In this document: positions 23,265 to 31,753 of the stretch, one piece after another
Layout of the letters: every line of letters starts with the position of its first letter
How positions within the stretch are numbered: position 1 is the stretch's first letter
Assembly: GCF_014982855.1 (NCBI RefSeq)
Contig: NZ_JADCKF010000006.1
Coordinates: 124,001 to 188,000 of the forward strand
Direction: 5' to 3'
Origin: Pseudoflavonifractor gallinarum
Lineage (GTDB): Bacteria > Bacillota > Clostridia > Oscillospirales > Oscillospiraceae
Length of the DNA: 64,000 nucleotides
The notes under the pieces: model-generated
Told to the model about the DNA's origin: nothing
The model's input: only the letters and a program-made list of their open reading frames with translations
Database searches by the model: none
Made by a program: the position numbers and the translations under genes

Positions 23265-24125
23265 TTAGTGAATCATGTTCTTGGCGAGCGTCTCCATGCG
23301 GCAGGTGTGGCGCTCTTTTTCCTTGGCCTCACGCTCGCGGTACACGGAGTTGCGGTTCATCAGCTCGTCAAAATCCACCTTGTGGCCGTCAAAGTCGGGG
23401 CCGTCCACGCAGGCAAACTTCATCTCGCCGCCCACCGTGACACGGCAGCAGCCGCACATGCCGGTGCCGTCGATCATGATGGGGTTGAGGCTCACCAGGG
23501 TGTGGATGCCGAAGGGCTCGGTGGTCTTGCAGACAAACTTCATCATGGGAACGGGGCCGATGGCGATCACAGCGTCATACTGGTTGCCGGCCTCGATGAG
23601 GGCCTTGAGCTTGTCGGTGACAAAGCCCTTCTCGCCATAAGTGCCGTCGTCGGTGGTCAGGTAGAAGTTGTCACAGGCGGCCTTGAACTCCTCCTCCAGG
23701 ATCACGATGTCCTTGGAGCGGAAACCGGCGATGACGTCCACCTGGATGCCCTCAGCGTGGAGGCTCTTGGCCTGGGGATAGGCGATGGCGCAGCCCACGC
23801 CGCCGCCGACCACGCACACCCGCTTCACATCGCCCAGCTCGGGGCGGGTGGGCTGGCCCAGGGGGCCTACGAAGTCCCGGATATAATCACCCTCATTGAG
23901 GTCGCCCAGCAGCTCCGTGGTCAGGCCCACCTTCTGGAACATGATGGTGATGGTGCCCTTCTCGCGGTCATAATCGCCGATGGTGAGGGGGATACGCTCG
24001 CCCTCCTCATCCAGACGCAGGATGATGAACTGTCCCGCCTGTGCCTTCTTGGCGATCATGGGGGCCTCGACTTCCAGCAGGGTCACGCTGGGATTGAGGA
24101 CCTTCTTTCTCACGACTTTAACCAT
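23265..24125 (-). CDS. nfnA: Ferredoxin-NAD(P) reductase-like subunit NfnA
   Basis: 286 residues. An FAD-binding barrel (AQAGQFIILRLDEEGERIPL) and an NAD domain (VCVVGGGVGCAIAYPQAKSL, AIGPVPMMKFVCKTTEPF) are followed by a C-terminal 2Fe-2S cysteine set in GTGMCGCCRVTVGGEMKFAC. With NfnB it would couple NADH, NADPH and ferredoxin pools, suiting an anaerobic fermenter. The ATG at 24125 is set by the family start MVKVVRKKVL and an upstream GGAAAG. First gene of the operon, behind a 220-base structured leader. Confidence 0.9.
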   Translation of the reverse strand: MVKVVRKKVLNPSVTLLEVEAPMIAKKAQAGQFIILRLDEEGERIPLTIGDYDREKGTITIMFQKVGLTTELLGDLNEGDYIRDFVGPLGQPTRPELGDVKRVCVVGGGVGCAIAYPQAKSLHAEGIQVDVIAGFRSKDIVILEEEFKAACDNFYLTTDDGTYGEKGFVTDKLKALIEAGNQYDAVIAIGPVPMMKFVCKTTEPFGIHTLVSLNPIMIDGTGMCGCCRVTVGGEMKFACVDGPDFDGHKVDFDELMNRNSVYREREAKEKERHTCRMETLAKNMIH

Positions 24126-24343
24126 ACCTTGATCTTTCCTTTCCTCCGACTCGGCCAATGCCCGCACGTTTCCAGACCATCCCGTTTCCCTTCGGTGGGG
24201 CTGGACAGCGGAGCCGGGGCCATCCGTCTCGTTTTCCGGCAGAACAGGGTCCCGCCGGACTCTCTAAACTCAACAAATAAGACTCATAAGTTTAATAAAA
24301 ACGGCCTTCTGCTCCGTTTCAAGTCCTATGAGTTCTTATCCTC
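24126..24343 (-). promoter_or_regulatory. Long leader of nfnAB with a 5' hairpin
   Basis: About 218 untranslated bases. At the 5' end ACTCATA/TATGAGT arms (24327-24333 and 24282-24288) extend to a 12-13 bp stem with a bulge and an inner AAACGG/CCGTTT stem. Further GC-rich inverted repeats lie downstream. I do not recognise a riboswitch class, and no T-run terminator is present. Confidence 0.45.
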
Positions 24344-24349
24344 TAAGAA

Positions 24350-24378
24350 AAGATAGCAGTTTCCCATAACTTTGTCAA
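24350..24378 (-). promoter_or_regulatory. Promoter of nfnAB
   Basis: Minus strand: perfect -35 TTGACA (24373-24378), 17-base spacer, -10 TATCTT (24350-24355). Confidence 0.75.
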
Positions 24379-24447
24379 GAAATTATCAGAGCTTTTTCTC
24401 TATTTCTACAATCGCTCCGCAGGCAATCCGCAACACGCTGCCCGCTC

Positions 24448-24476
24448 TTTACATTGTTTTCCAAAAAGAGTATGAT
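24448..24476 (+). promoter_or_regulatory. Promoter of the carbonic anhydrase gene
   Basis: -35 TTTACA (24448-24453), 17-base spacer, -10 TATGAT (24471-24476), divergent from the nfnAB promoter. Confidence 0.6.
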
Positions 24477-24512
24477 AATACAGTCAATCTCGTGAAAGGC
24501 GGTGGTCCTGAT

Positions 24513-25055
24513 ATGATCGATGAGATCCTGCGCTATAACCGCTCCTTTGTCTCTCAGGAGCGGTATGCCCCCTATCAGACCAGTAAATATCCCGACAAGC
24601 ATCTGGCGGTCCTCTCCTGTATGGACACCCGGCTCACGGAACTGCTCCCCGCGGCGCTGGGACTGCGCAACGGGGATGTCAAGCTCATCAAGAATGCCGG
24701 CGCGGTAGTCAGCCATCCCTTCGGAAGCATCATGCGCAGCCTCCTCATCGCCGTCTATGAGCTGGGCGTGGAGGAGATCATGGTGGTGGGCCACTACGAC
24801 TGCGGAGTGCAGCACATGGACGGTGAGGAAATGCTCCGCCATATGCGGGAGCGCGGCATCTCCGAGGACCGCATCCGTCTGGTGGAGAGCTGCGGCATTG
24901 ACCTGCGCCGCTGGCTCACCGGCTTTGACAGTGCGGAGGACTCCGTCCGGGCCACCGTGGAGCAGATCGTCTCCCACCCGCTCATGCCGGACAGCCTGGT
25001 GGTGCGCGGCTTTCTGATGGACCCCGCCACCGGACGGCTGGACCCGGTCTCCTGA
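24513..25055 (+). CDS. Beta-class carbonic anhydrase
   Basis: 180 residues. Zinc ligands and catalytic dyad are visible: LSCMDTRLTELL (CxDxR) and VVGHYDCGVQHMDGEEM (HxxC), with KNAGAVVSHPFGSIMRSLLI between. It interconverts CO2 and bicarbonate in the cytosol for carboxylation reactions. The ATG at 24513 begins MIDEILRYNRSFV, typical of the family; the longer frame runs back through the promoter. It converges with the histidine kinase gene, ten bases away. Confidence 0.92.
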   Translation: MIDEILRYNRSFVSQERYAPYQTSKYPDKHLAVLSCMDTRLTELLPAALGLRNGDVKLIKNAGAVVSHPFGSIMRSLLIAVYELGVEEIMVVGHYDCGVQHMDGEEMLRHMRERGISEDRIRLVESCGIDLRRWLTGFDSAEDSVRATVEQIVSHPLMPDSLVVRGFLMDPATGRLDPVS

Positions 25056-25065
25056 CCGGAGAGCC

Positions 25066-25977
25066 TCACCCTCTCTCCCGCCACCTGGGCCAGGTGATCC
25101 GGATCTCAAAGCGCGCCTGATCTCCGGATGCGGTAACGGTGCATCCCATCTGTTCCCCCAGGGTCTTGACAATGGCAAGGCCCAACCCGGTGTTGCGTCC
25201 GGTACGCATCTTATCCGCCGTAAAAAACCGCTCAAACACCCGGGGCACATCCTCCGCCTCCAGCCCGGGGGCCGCATTGGCGAAGGAGCTGACGACCGTG
25301 CCCCCCTCCTGCCACAGACGGATGGACATGGGACCGGCGCCGTGGTCCAGCGCATTGCGCAGCAGATTGGTCCCGATCCGGAGCACGCCCCCCGGGTCGG
25401 CCTGGACGGGGGGCAGATCGGAGGGCAGATCCACCTCCATCTCAAACCCCGCCTCGGTAAAGTCGGTATAGAAGGAAGCCAGCAGCTCGGAAAAGACCGC
25501 CCTCAGGTCCACCCGCTGCTTTTCCAGCGGAAATTCCCCGCCCTCCAGCCGGGAGAGATCATAAAAGCTGGTGATGAGCCGCTGTAACGTCCGAGCCCGG
25601 CCCCGGATCACGCCCAGATATTCCGTCTGCTGTTCCTCGGTCAGGCCGCCCTCCTCCAGAAGCTGGAGGTAGCCCAAAATGGAGGTCAGCGGGGTGCGCA
25701 GATCGTGGGAGATGTTGGAGATCTGCCGCCGGAGCTCCCGCTCCCGGGCCCTTCCCTCCGCCCGCTCCTCCTGCCGAAGGGCCAGCAGCCGGTTGACCTC
25801 CTCCAGGAGGGCTTCCGCTGCGGCATTGGGGGCCTCGAGCCGTACCCGGGAGACGCTGTCCTGCTCCTCCAGCTGCCGAAGCTGCTCCACTGCCGAGCGG
25901 AGCGAGCGGTTCTGCATACGGCCCCAACACACCAGCACAATGCACAGCACCAGCAAGATTCCGCAGAGGATCCACAT
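25066..25977 (-). CDS. Sensor histidine kinase, single membrane helix
   Basis: 303 residues. One N-terminal membrane helix (WILCGILLVLCIVLVCWG) with no real extracellular domain is followed by a coiled linker, the HisKA H-box ISHDLRTPLTSILGYLQLL, and an ATPase domain with LLRNALDHGAG and RNTGLGLAIVKTLGEQMG. An intramembrane-sensing type (BceS/lantibiotic-like) is suggested by topology and context. It is the last gene of the response regulator-ABC cluster but is separated from the second permease by a 300-bp repeat with terminator hairpins. The ATG at 25977 follows GGGGAAAGG. Confidence 0.88.
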   Translation of the reverse strand: MWILCGILLVLCIVLVCWGRMQNRSLRSAVEQLRQLEEQDSVSRVRLEAPNAAAEALLEEVNRLLALRQEERAEGRARERELRRQISNISHDLRTPLTSILGYLQLLEEGGLTEEQQTEYLGVIRGRARTLQRLITSFYDLSRLEGGEFPLEKQRVDLRAVFSELLASFYTDFTEAGFEMEVDLPSDLPPVQADPGGVLRIGTNLLRNALDHGAGPMSIRLWQEGGTVVSSFANAAPGLEAEDVPRVFERFFTADKMRTGRNTGLGLAIVKTLGEQMGCTVTASGDQARFEIRITWPRWRERG

Positions 25978-26039
25978 GGTCCTTTCCCCTTTCTTGAGGA
26001 GGGCCCACGCCTGTGGCCCCTTCCCCTTCCAAACAAATC

Positions 26040-26332
26040 GTGGCGCACCCGCTTTGCGCGGGTGCGCCTCAGCGTGTCGAAACATTCGACACGCTTCTCA
26101 AAAATGCAAGCATTTTTTCGAGGGGATGCAGGCCGTCGCGCGCATGGCCCAAAGGGCCACACACTTACAGCCTGAGCAGAGTGTTTTCCGACGTACACGC
26201 CGCCGGAAAACACGATTTGACTCCATTCCGCCATCTGCGGACGGCGGAACTCTGCGAGGCTCTTGCAGCACAAAGTGCAGAAATACACTTTATCGACAGC
26301 CTGTGGCGCACCCGCTTTACGCGGGTGCGCCT
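26040..26332 (+). repeat. Dispersed intergenic repeat, copy A, bracketed by duplicated hairpins
   Basis: Ends in two copies (29 of 30 identical) of a GGCGCACCCGC/GCGGGTGCGCC hairpin at 26040-26069 and 26303-26332; the second is followed by ATTTTTT. Between them lie blocks shared with 59603-60012 in inverse orientation: a CGTGTCGAA/TTCGACACG hairpin, the block CATTTTTTCGAGGGGATGCA, and a GTGTTTTCC/GGAAAACAC hairpin with a conserved 15-base loop containing ACGTACACG. CCGCC..GGCGGAACTCTGCGAGG and TGCAG/CTGCA-type motifs complete it. Short frames on both strands are conserved between copies, which points to nucleotide-level rather than protein conservation. Confidence 0.8.
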
Positions 26333-26343
26333 ATTTTTTCTGT

Positions 26344-27099
26344 CTACCGGATGTCTTTCCGTTTCAACAGAGCCAATCCGGCCGCCGTGCTGGCAGCCAG
26401 CCATCCCAGGCCCACGCCCCAACACCAGACCTGATACGTCCAGGTCAGCCATCCGCTCAGAAACCGGGGCGTCAGAAGCAGAGAGGGCATAAAAACCGCC
26501 TCGGCAACGGTTGCCGTCCAAGAGGAGGTGTTGCCCGCAAAGAGGATGGCCACGAACACCAATAAAATGGGCTGTCCAAAAAAGAAATAAATATAGTATC
26601 CGCAGATCCACACCGCCGTGTTCCGGATGGCCAGCGCCGCCATATGGCAGACCCCCGCCATACCGCACCAGATGGGCACCGCGCCCAGGAGAGAAAAGCC
26701 CAGCACCACCAGATTGGTCCACTCCTGTTCCGGATCGCTGTGGTTCAGCAGCAGCCACCCCCCGATGAGGCAGGCCCCCAGCAGGATGGCACACAGGGCC
26801 AGCCCGGCCAGCAGGACCGCAATCAGTTTTCCCAGATAGATCCGGGTGCGGCTCAGGCCAAAGGCTACCTCATGCTTCAGGGTATCGGGTGCGCCGTCAT
26901 CCACCAGTAGCACCAGCAGGGGCGCGACCAGGACGCCCGCCACCAGGACCACCGTGCATGCCGCCACGAGATTGCTGTACTCTCTCCCGCTCAAGAGGAC
27001 GGAATAGACCACCATGAGCAGAAAGAGAATGCCCCAGGTCAGAAAGAGCGCAGGGCGCTGCGTGAGCTTCCACAGCTCCGCCTTGACATAGTTGAACAT
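26344..27099 (-). CDS. ABC-2 type permease (second subunit)
   Basis: 251 residues, six predicted membrane segments, starting MFNYVKAELWKLTQRPALFL, a common opening for lantibiotic-immunity or BcrB-like permeases. GLSRTRIYLGKLIAVLLAGL is shared almost word for word with the neighbouring permease (GLPRERIYLGKLLVSLAVAV), so the two are paralogous partners. Probably exports or resists membrane-active peptides together with the adjacent ATPase. The ATG at 27099 has GGGGGGAG seven bases upstream. Confidence 0.85.
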   Translation of the reverse strand: MFNYVKAELWKLTQRPALFLTWGILFLLMVVYSVLLSGREYSNLVAACTVVLVAGVLVAPLLVLLVDDGAPDTLKHEVAFGLSRTRIYLGKLIAVLLAGLALCAILLGACLIGGWLLLNHSDPEQEWTNLVVLGFSLLGAVPIWCGMAGVCHMAALAIRNTAVWICGYYIYFFFGQPILLVFVAILFAGNTSSWTATVAEAVFMPSLLLTPRFLSGWLTWTYQVWCWGVGLGWLAASTAAGLALLKRKDIR

Positions 27100-27122
27100 A
27101 TGGAAGCTCCCCCCTTTCCACC

Positions 27123-27878
27123 TCAGCGAATCTCCTTTTTCTGGAACAGGCCCATCCCGATCCCGGTGGCAGCACCGAACCAGACCAGTCCGGTGATCCA
27201 GCATCGGGCCAGATAGCCTCCATCAAAGGCATGATTTCTCAGGTCCTCCAGCATCACGGCGGGCATAAAGCCCCGCAGCGTCTCAAAGATCGGGTGGAAC
27301 AGGATACCAAAGGCCTGAAACACACTGGGCAGGACCGTCAGGATCGCGACCCCCAGGAAGGCTCCCATGGTGGAGCTGCGCACATGGAAGTAGCAGGCCA
27401 TCACCACCGCCTGGGCCGCCATCCACAGCGGCAGCGCCCCGGCCAGGCAGTAACCCACCGCGGCCAGCGCCTGCCCGTCTTCTCCGCTGTGGGGGAAGAG
27501 AAGCCAGCACCCCGCCAGATAGAAGCCCACCAGCACTGCGCAGGCCAGGACAGCCACCGCCAGGGAGACCAACAGTTTACCCAGATAGATCCGCTCTCTG
27601 GGCAGTCCGTAGGACACCTCATTTTTCAGTGTGGTATGCTTGTACTGGTCGGAAAACACCACATCTCCTGTCAAAAACGTGGCATACATACCAAAGGTCA
27701 GCAGCAGGGCCACAATCATGCTGGTGGAGTAAAAGGAAACCTGGGGATTGCCCCAGGAATAGGTGCTCCAATACCCCCACAGGAGCACGCCCTCCAGGGC
27801 CAGGCAGATGGCCAGGGCCACATAGAGATACTTGCGCCGGAACACCTTGAAACACTCGGCAGTCAGATAGTTACGCAT
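27123..27878 (-). CDS. ABC-2 type permease (first subunit)
   Basis: 251 residues, six membrane segments, starting MRNYLTAECFKVFRRKYLYV. Contains HTTLKNEVSYGLPRERIYLG, the conserved coupling region that faces the ATPase. The ATG overlaps the last eight bases of the ATPase gene and has GGAGGTG upstream, so it is translationally coupled. Forms a two-permease, one-ATPase transporter with its neighbours. Confidence 0.86.
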   Translation of the reverse strand: MRNYLTAECFKVFRRKYLYVALAICLALEGVLLWGYWSTYSWGNPQVSFYSTSMIVALLLTFGMYATFLTGDVVFSDQYKHTTLKNEVSYGLPRERIYLGKLLVSLAVAVLACAVLVGFYLAGCWLLFPHSGEDGQALAAVGYCLAGALPLWMAAQAVVMACYFHVRSSTMGAFLGVAILTVLPSVFQAFGILFHPIFETLRGFMPAVMLEDLRNHAFDGGYLARCWITGLVWFGAATGIGMGLFQKKEIR

Positions 27879-28794
27879 GGTGGACACCTCCGATCAGGCC
27901 CAGGAAGTAATCCTCCAGATTGGCCCCCTGGGGCTCCACGGCGGAGAGGCCCACGCCCGCCTCTACCAGGGCACGGGTGACCTCTCCCGGCCGGTCCAGA
28001 TGACTGTAAAGCCGGATGACCGACGGACTGAGCACCTCAAAGTCCCGGGTTGCCAAATCTTCCTCCAGGACCCGGGCCGCCTTGGCGGCGTCGTCCACCC
28101 GCAGCTCCAGACAGGCCCGGCACTTCTCACTCAGCCGCGCGGCGGAGATCTGCTCCAGCAGCACGCCGTGGTCGATGAACCCGTAGCAGGTGGCCAGGTT
28201 GGCAAGCTCGCTCAGAATGTGGCTGGAGATCAGGATGGTGGTCTGCCGGTCCCGGTTGAGCTTCAGGAGCAGGTTCCGAAACTCCACGATCCCCTCCGGG
28301 TCCAGGCCGTTGATGGGCTCGTCCAGGAGCAGGAGGTCGGGGCGGTTCATCAGGGCCAGCGCCAGGCCCAGGCGCTGCTTCATGCCCAGAGAAAAATGCT
28401 TGAACGGCTTGGTCCCGGTATCCGTCAGTCCGGCCGCCTCCAGCGCCTCGTCCACCGCATTCCTCCCCGGGATGCCCCGCTGAATGCGGTAATACTCCAG
28501 ATTCTGACGGGCGTTAAGATAGGGATAAAAGCTGGGGGTCTCCACCATGGCCCCGGTACGGGCGCGCATACGGGCATTTTCCCGCTCGCCCTGAGCCCCA
28601 AAGAGGGAGATATCCCCCTCGGTGGGGGTGGTCTGAGCCGTGATCATCCGAATGATGGTGGTCTTTCCGGCGCCGTTGCGTCCGACCAGGCCGTAGATCT
28701 GTCCCCGTTCCAGGTCCAGATTGATATGATCCGCGGCCAGCGCATGGCCGTAGCGCTTGGTAAGGCCCCGGGTCGTCAATACTTGTTCTGCCAT
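27871..28794 (-). CDS. ABC transporter ATP-binding protein, peptide-resistance type
   Basis: 307 residues. Walker A GLVGRNGAGKTTIIRMI, Q-loop region AMVETPSFYPYLNARQNLEY, signature FSLGMKQRLGLALALMNRPD, Walker B LLLLDEPINGLDPEG and H-loop ILISSHILSEL are all intact. The C-terminal extension (about 220-307) is of the BcrA/lantibiotic-immunity type. Paired with the two downstream permeases and a two-component system, the unit most likely senses and expels membrane-active peptides. The start is the ATG at 28794; the SD (AAGGAAGG) is rather distant. Confidence 0.9.
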   Translation of the reverse strand: MAEQVLTTRGLTKRYGHALAADHINLDLERGQIYGLVGRNGAGKTTIIRMITAQTTPTEGDISLFGAQGERENARMRARTGAMVETPSFYPYLNARQNLEYYRIQRGIPGRNAVDEALEAAGLTDTGTKPFKHFSLGMKQRLGLALALMNRPDLLLLDEPINGLDPEGIVEFRNLLLKLNRDRQTTILISSHILSELANLATCYGFIDHGVLLEQISAARLSEKCRACLELRVDDAAKAARVLEEDLATRDFEVLSPSVIRLYSHLDRPGEVTRALVEAGVGLSAVEPQGANLEDYFLGLIGGVHHA

Positions 28795-28897
28795 ACAGGC
28801 ATCAACCCTTCCTTTTTGATTGTGATGCCATTGTAGCAGCTCGTCCATAAAGCCGAATAAAGCAAAGATTAAGAATGTCTAAACTCTGCCCGGGGAC

Positions 28898-29593
28898 TCA
28901 CTCGTTCTCCTCCGCCATTTTGAACCCAATGCCCCAGACCGTCTTGATATAGTCCCCCTTGCTGACCTTGTTCAGCTTGGAGCGCAGGTTGGAGATGTGG
29001 ACATTCACCGTATTATCATCCCCCATAAACTCCCCGCCCCATACCTGCTCATAGAGCTGTTCCCGGGTAAAGACCTTTTTCGGATGGGCCATCAGCAGGG
29101 CCAGGATCTCAAACTCCCGGGCGGTCAGGCTGGCGGGCTTTCCGTCCACGGTGACGGTCACGCTCTCCCGGTCCAGGACCAGCGCGCCGTGGGTGAGGAC
29201 CTGCCCCGCCCCGCCGCCGGAAAACTCCTTGTACCGCCGCAGCTGGGCCTCCACCCGGGCCAGGACCTCCGCGTTGTCAAAGGGCTTGGGGATGAAATCG
29301 TCCGCCCCCAGCCGCAGGACGTTCACCCGGTCCTCCAGTCCCGCCTTGGCCGAGAGGACCAGGATGGGCATGGTCTTTTTCCGGCGCATCTTCTGGATGA
29401 ATTCCTCTCCGGTCAGACCGGGAAGCATCAGATCCAGCAGCACCAGGTCATAGTTGTACTGGGTGGCCCAGAGCTCCGCCTCACTCCCGGAAAAGGCGGG
29501 GCGGCAGTCGTATCCCGCGTTCCCCAACACCGTACAGAGCAGGCGGTTGATGTCCGGGTCGTCCTCTACCACCAGAATGTGACAGTTCTCCAT
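28898..29593 (-). CDS. OmpR-family response regulator
   Basis: 231 residues. Receiver domain with acidic pocket HILVVEDDPDINRLL, phospho-acceptor D in LVLLDLMLPGLTGEE, T/S in ILVLSAKAG and K in IPKPF. A winged-helix DNA-binding domain (LTAREFEILALLMAHPKKVF, DNTVNVHISNLRSKL, IKTVWGIGFKM) follows. First gene of the cluster, about 100 bases before the ATPase gene; its likely kinase is four genes away at 25066-25977. GAGGAGG precedes the ATG. Confidence 0.94.
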   Translation of the reverse strand: MENCHILVVEDDPDINRLLCTVLGNAGYDCRPAFSGSEAELWATQYNYDLVLLDLMLPGLTGEEFIQKMRRKKTMPILVLSAKAGLEDRVNVLRLGADDFIPKPFDNAEVLARVEAQLRRYKEFSGGGAGQVLTHGALVLDRESVTVTVDGKPASLTAREFEILALLMAHPKKVFTREQLYEQVWGGEFMGDDNTVNVHISNLRSKLNKVSKGDYIKTVWGIGFKMAEENE

Positions 29594-29611
29594 GGCACTT
29601 TCCTCCTCTTA

Positions 29612-31339
29612 TTATTTTATGCGCAGACGCTTCACCAGTTCCCCGTCCGGGTCCACATAGGCGGTCTCATAGGTGGTATAGATCACCATGCCGGGCCGGG
29701 CCCCCGCGGGCTTTTTCACATACTTGACCGGCGTATAGTCCACCGGCACCTTTCTTCCCTCCCGTCCCTGGGAGAACCAGGCCGCCAGCACCGCCGCCTC
29801 GTGGAGGCTCTGCACGTCGGGGGTCCCTCCCTCGGTCCAGAGGATCACGTGGGAGCCGTGGATCTTCTGAGTGTGGAACCAGATGTCGCTCTTGAAGGCC
29901 ATCTTGGTGGTGAGCTGGTCGTTCTGACTGTTGTTCTTGCCCACCGAGATCCGCAATCCCGCGGAGGAGCGGAACTCCATGGGCTTGCCCGACACCCGCT
30001 TCTCCCGCTTGGCGGCCGTCTTGCCCCGGCGGAGATAGCCGGTGTCGGCCAGCTCCTGCCGGATCTCCTGCAAATCCCGCTCGCCCTCGGCCAGGGTGAT
30101 GTTCTCCAGCACACTGTTGAGGTACTCCAGCTCCTTCTCACCCTTTTCGATCTGGATGGTGAGCATCTCCTCGGCGGTCTTGGCCTTGTTGTAATCCTTA
30201 TAATATTTGGCGGCGTTCTGCTGGGGAGTGCGGAGGGGATCCAGCCGGATCTCCACCTCCCGGCACTCCGGGTCATAGAAGTCCACCGCCCGCAGCACGC
30301 TCTGTCCCTTGTGCATGGCGTGGAGATTGGAGGTGATGATGTCCCCCAGCTCCCGCAACCGCTCCCGGTCCAGGGTGGCCTCCAGCTCCCGCTCCTGGTT
30401 GGCCAGCTTACGGGCCACCCGATCCCGGGCGCTGGTCACCGATTTGATGAGGTCCTGGCCCCTCTGGCGCACCCGCTCAGCCTGATCCCGGGTCTCATAG
30501 AATGCGTCCAGCATCGGAGAGAAGCGCTCCTGACGGCGGCACTCGGTCTCCGGTCCGTACTGGAGGATGGGCAGAAAGGTAAAGTCCACCGCCCGGCCCT
30601 CCCGCACCAGCAGATAGGGCGCAAAGCGCTTTTCCTGCACCTCCGTGCGGAATTTCTCCAGCTCCTCCCGCAGTGCGGCAGGGTCCTCCCCGGCCCGGAA
30701 GACCAGTTCCCGGGCGATGAGGGGGGAGATGCCCGTAAAGGCGTCCAGCAGGAGCTTGTCCAGACTCTTCCCCATGGGATTTTCCAGGGCGGCGGCCCGC
30801 TCCTCCTCCGAGCAGGCGAGCAGGTCCAGCTTGTCCGGCGCAGGCGGCAGGCGGTAGAACATCCCGGGCAATACCTGCCGCTGGTTGGAGGCAAGATCTC
30901 CGTCCACCCGGCGCAGGCAGTCCACGATCCGCCCCTCCCCGTCCAGCAGGATGAGGTTGGCCCGGCGGCCCATACACTCCAGGATCAGGCGCCGCTCCAC
31001 CCGGTCACCCAGCTCGTCCAGGACCTCCAGCCGGAAGTCCAGCAGGCGCTCCATGGGGGGCTGGACGATCTCCAGGATGCGGCCCCCGGTCAGGTGCTTG
31101 CGCAGGAGCATACAGAACATGGGGGGCGTGCCCGGGTTCTCCCGGCTGACGGTGGTGAGCTGGGCCCGGGGCTGGTTGGGGCTGGCCGAGAGGAGGAGCT
31201 TTCCGTTCCCCTCGTTTCCCCGTACGGCCAGCACCACCTCGTCCCGGCCGGGCTGATATACTTTATCGATGCGCCCGCCCACCAGGGCGGCGCGCAGCTC
31301 CTCCGCCACGGCGGAGAGGCAAATGGCGTCCAAGGGCAT
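29612..31339 (-). CDS. rqcH: RqcH/NEMF-family ribosome quality control protein (NFACT; formerly FbpA)
   Basis: 575 residues. NFACT-N with the start MPLDAICLSAVAEELRAALV and VYQPGRDEVVLAVRG; helix-hairpin-helix and coiled-coil middle (RARDRVARKLANQERELEAT-like SARDRVARKLANQERELEA); NFACT-R C-terminus with KMAFKSDIWFHTQKIHGSHV and SLHEAAVLAAWFSQGR. It binds stalled 50S subunits and recruits tRNA-Ala to add C-terminal alanine tails. The ATG follows the mrnC stop by three bases with GGAGGAG upstream. It forms a unit with rlmI and mrnC. Confidence 0.94.
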   Translation of the reverse strand: MPLDAICLSAVAEELRAALVGGRIDKVYQPGRDEVVLAVRGNEGNGKLLLSASPNQPRAQLTTVSRENPGTPPMFCMLLRKHLTGGRILEIVQPPMERLLDFRLEVLDELGDRVERRLILECMGRRANLILLDGEGRIVDCLRRVDGDLASNQRQVLPGMFYRLPPAPDKLDLLACSEEERAAALENPMGKSLDKLLLDAFTGISPLIARELVFRAGEDPAALREELEKFRTEVQEKRFAPYLLVREGRAVDFTFLPILQYGPETECRRQERFSPMLDAFYETRDQAERVRQRGQDLIKSVTSARDRVARKLANQERELEATLDRERLRELGDIITSNLHAMHKGQSVLRAVDFYDPECREVEIRLDPLRTPQQNAAKYYKDYNKAKTAEEMLTIQIEKGEKELEYLNSVLENITLAEGERDLQEIRQELADTGYLRRGKTAAKREKRVSGKPMEFRSSAGLRISVGKNNSQNDQLTTKMAFKSDIWFHTQKIHGSHVILWTEGGTPDVQSLHEAAVLAAWFSQGREGRKVPVDYTPVKYVKKPAGARPGMVIYTTYETAYVDPDGELVKRLRIK

Positions 31340-31342
31340 GGG

Positions 31343-31741
31343 TCACTCCTCCATCATATGGGCAAAGAGCTCGTTGAGCCGCTCGGTCCGCCCCTGCAAA
31401 TAGAGCCAGCCGAAGAGGGCCTCCAGTCCGGTGGCACTCTGGTACTCGGCCCGGCTGGCCTTCTGGGGGACCGAGTGGGGGCTGGTGTTGCGTCCCCGGC
31501 GGTAGACGTCTCCCTCCTCCTCGCTGAGCAGGGGGAGGATCCGCTCCACCGCCTGGGCCTGGGCAGGGGCGGCCACATAGCGGACGGTGGCCTTGTGGAG
31601 GCCCCGGGCGCTGGCCTTGCCGTGCAGGCACAGCCAGGAGCGCACCATCACCTCAAAGACCGCGTCCCCCAGATGGGCCAGGCCCAGGTTGCTGATCCCG
31701 GCGATCTGGTCGCGGGAGGCATTCAAGTGAAAATAATCCAT
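31343..31741 (-). CDS. mrnC: Mini-ribonuclease 3 (MrnC)
   Basis: 132 residues, an RNase III catalytic domain without the dsRNA-binding domain. LAHLGDAVFEVMVRSWLCLH carries the acidic D; QSATGLEALFGWLYLQG holds the second acidic residue, and HKATVRYVAAPAQA is typical. It matures 23S rRNA. Lies between rlmI and rqcH, spaced by 12 and 3 bases, so the three likely form one ribosome-maintenance operon. Confidence 0.94.
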   Translation of the reverse strand: MDYFHLNASRDQIAGISNLGLAHLGDAVFEVMVRSWLCLHGKASARGLHKATVRYVAAPAQAQAVERILPLLSEEEGDVYRRGRNTSPHSVPQKASRAEYQSATGLEALFGWLYLQGRTERLNELFAHMMEE

Positions 31742-31753
31742 GGTCGTTCTCCT

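Noticed and set aside
24126-24343. Known riboswitch upstream of nfnAB
   Set aside because: The ACTCATA arms recall purine riboswitches, but the conserved core positions are not present.
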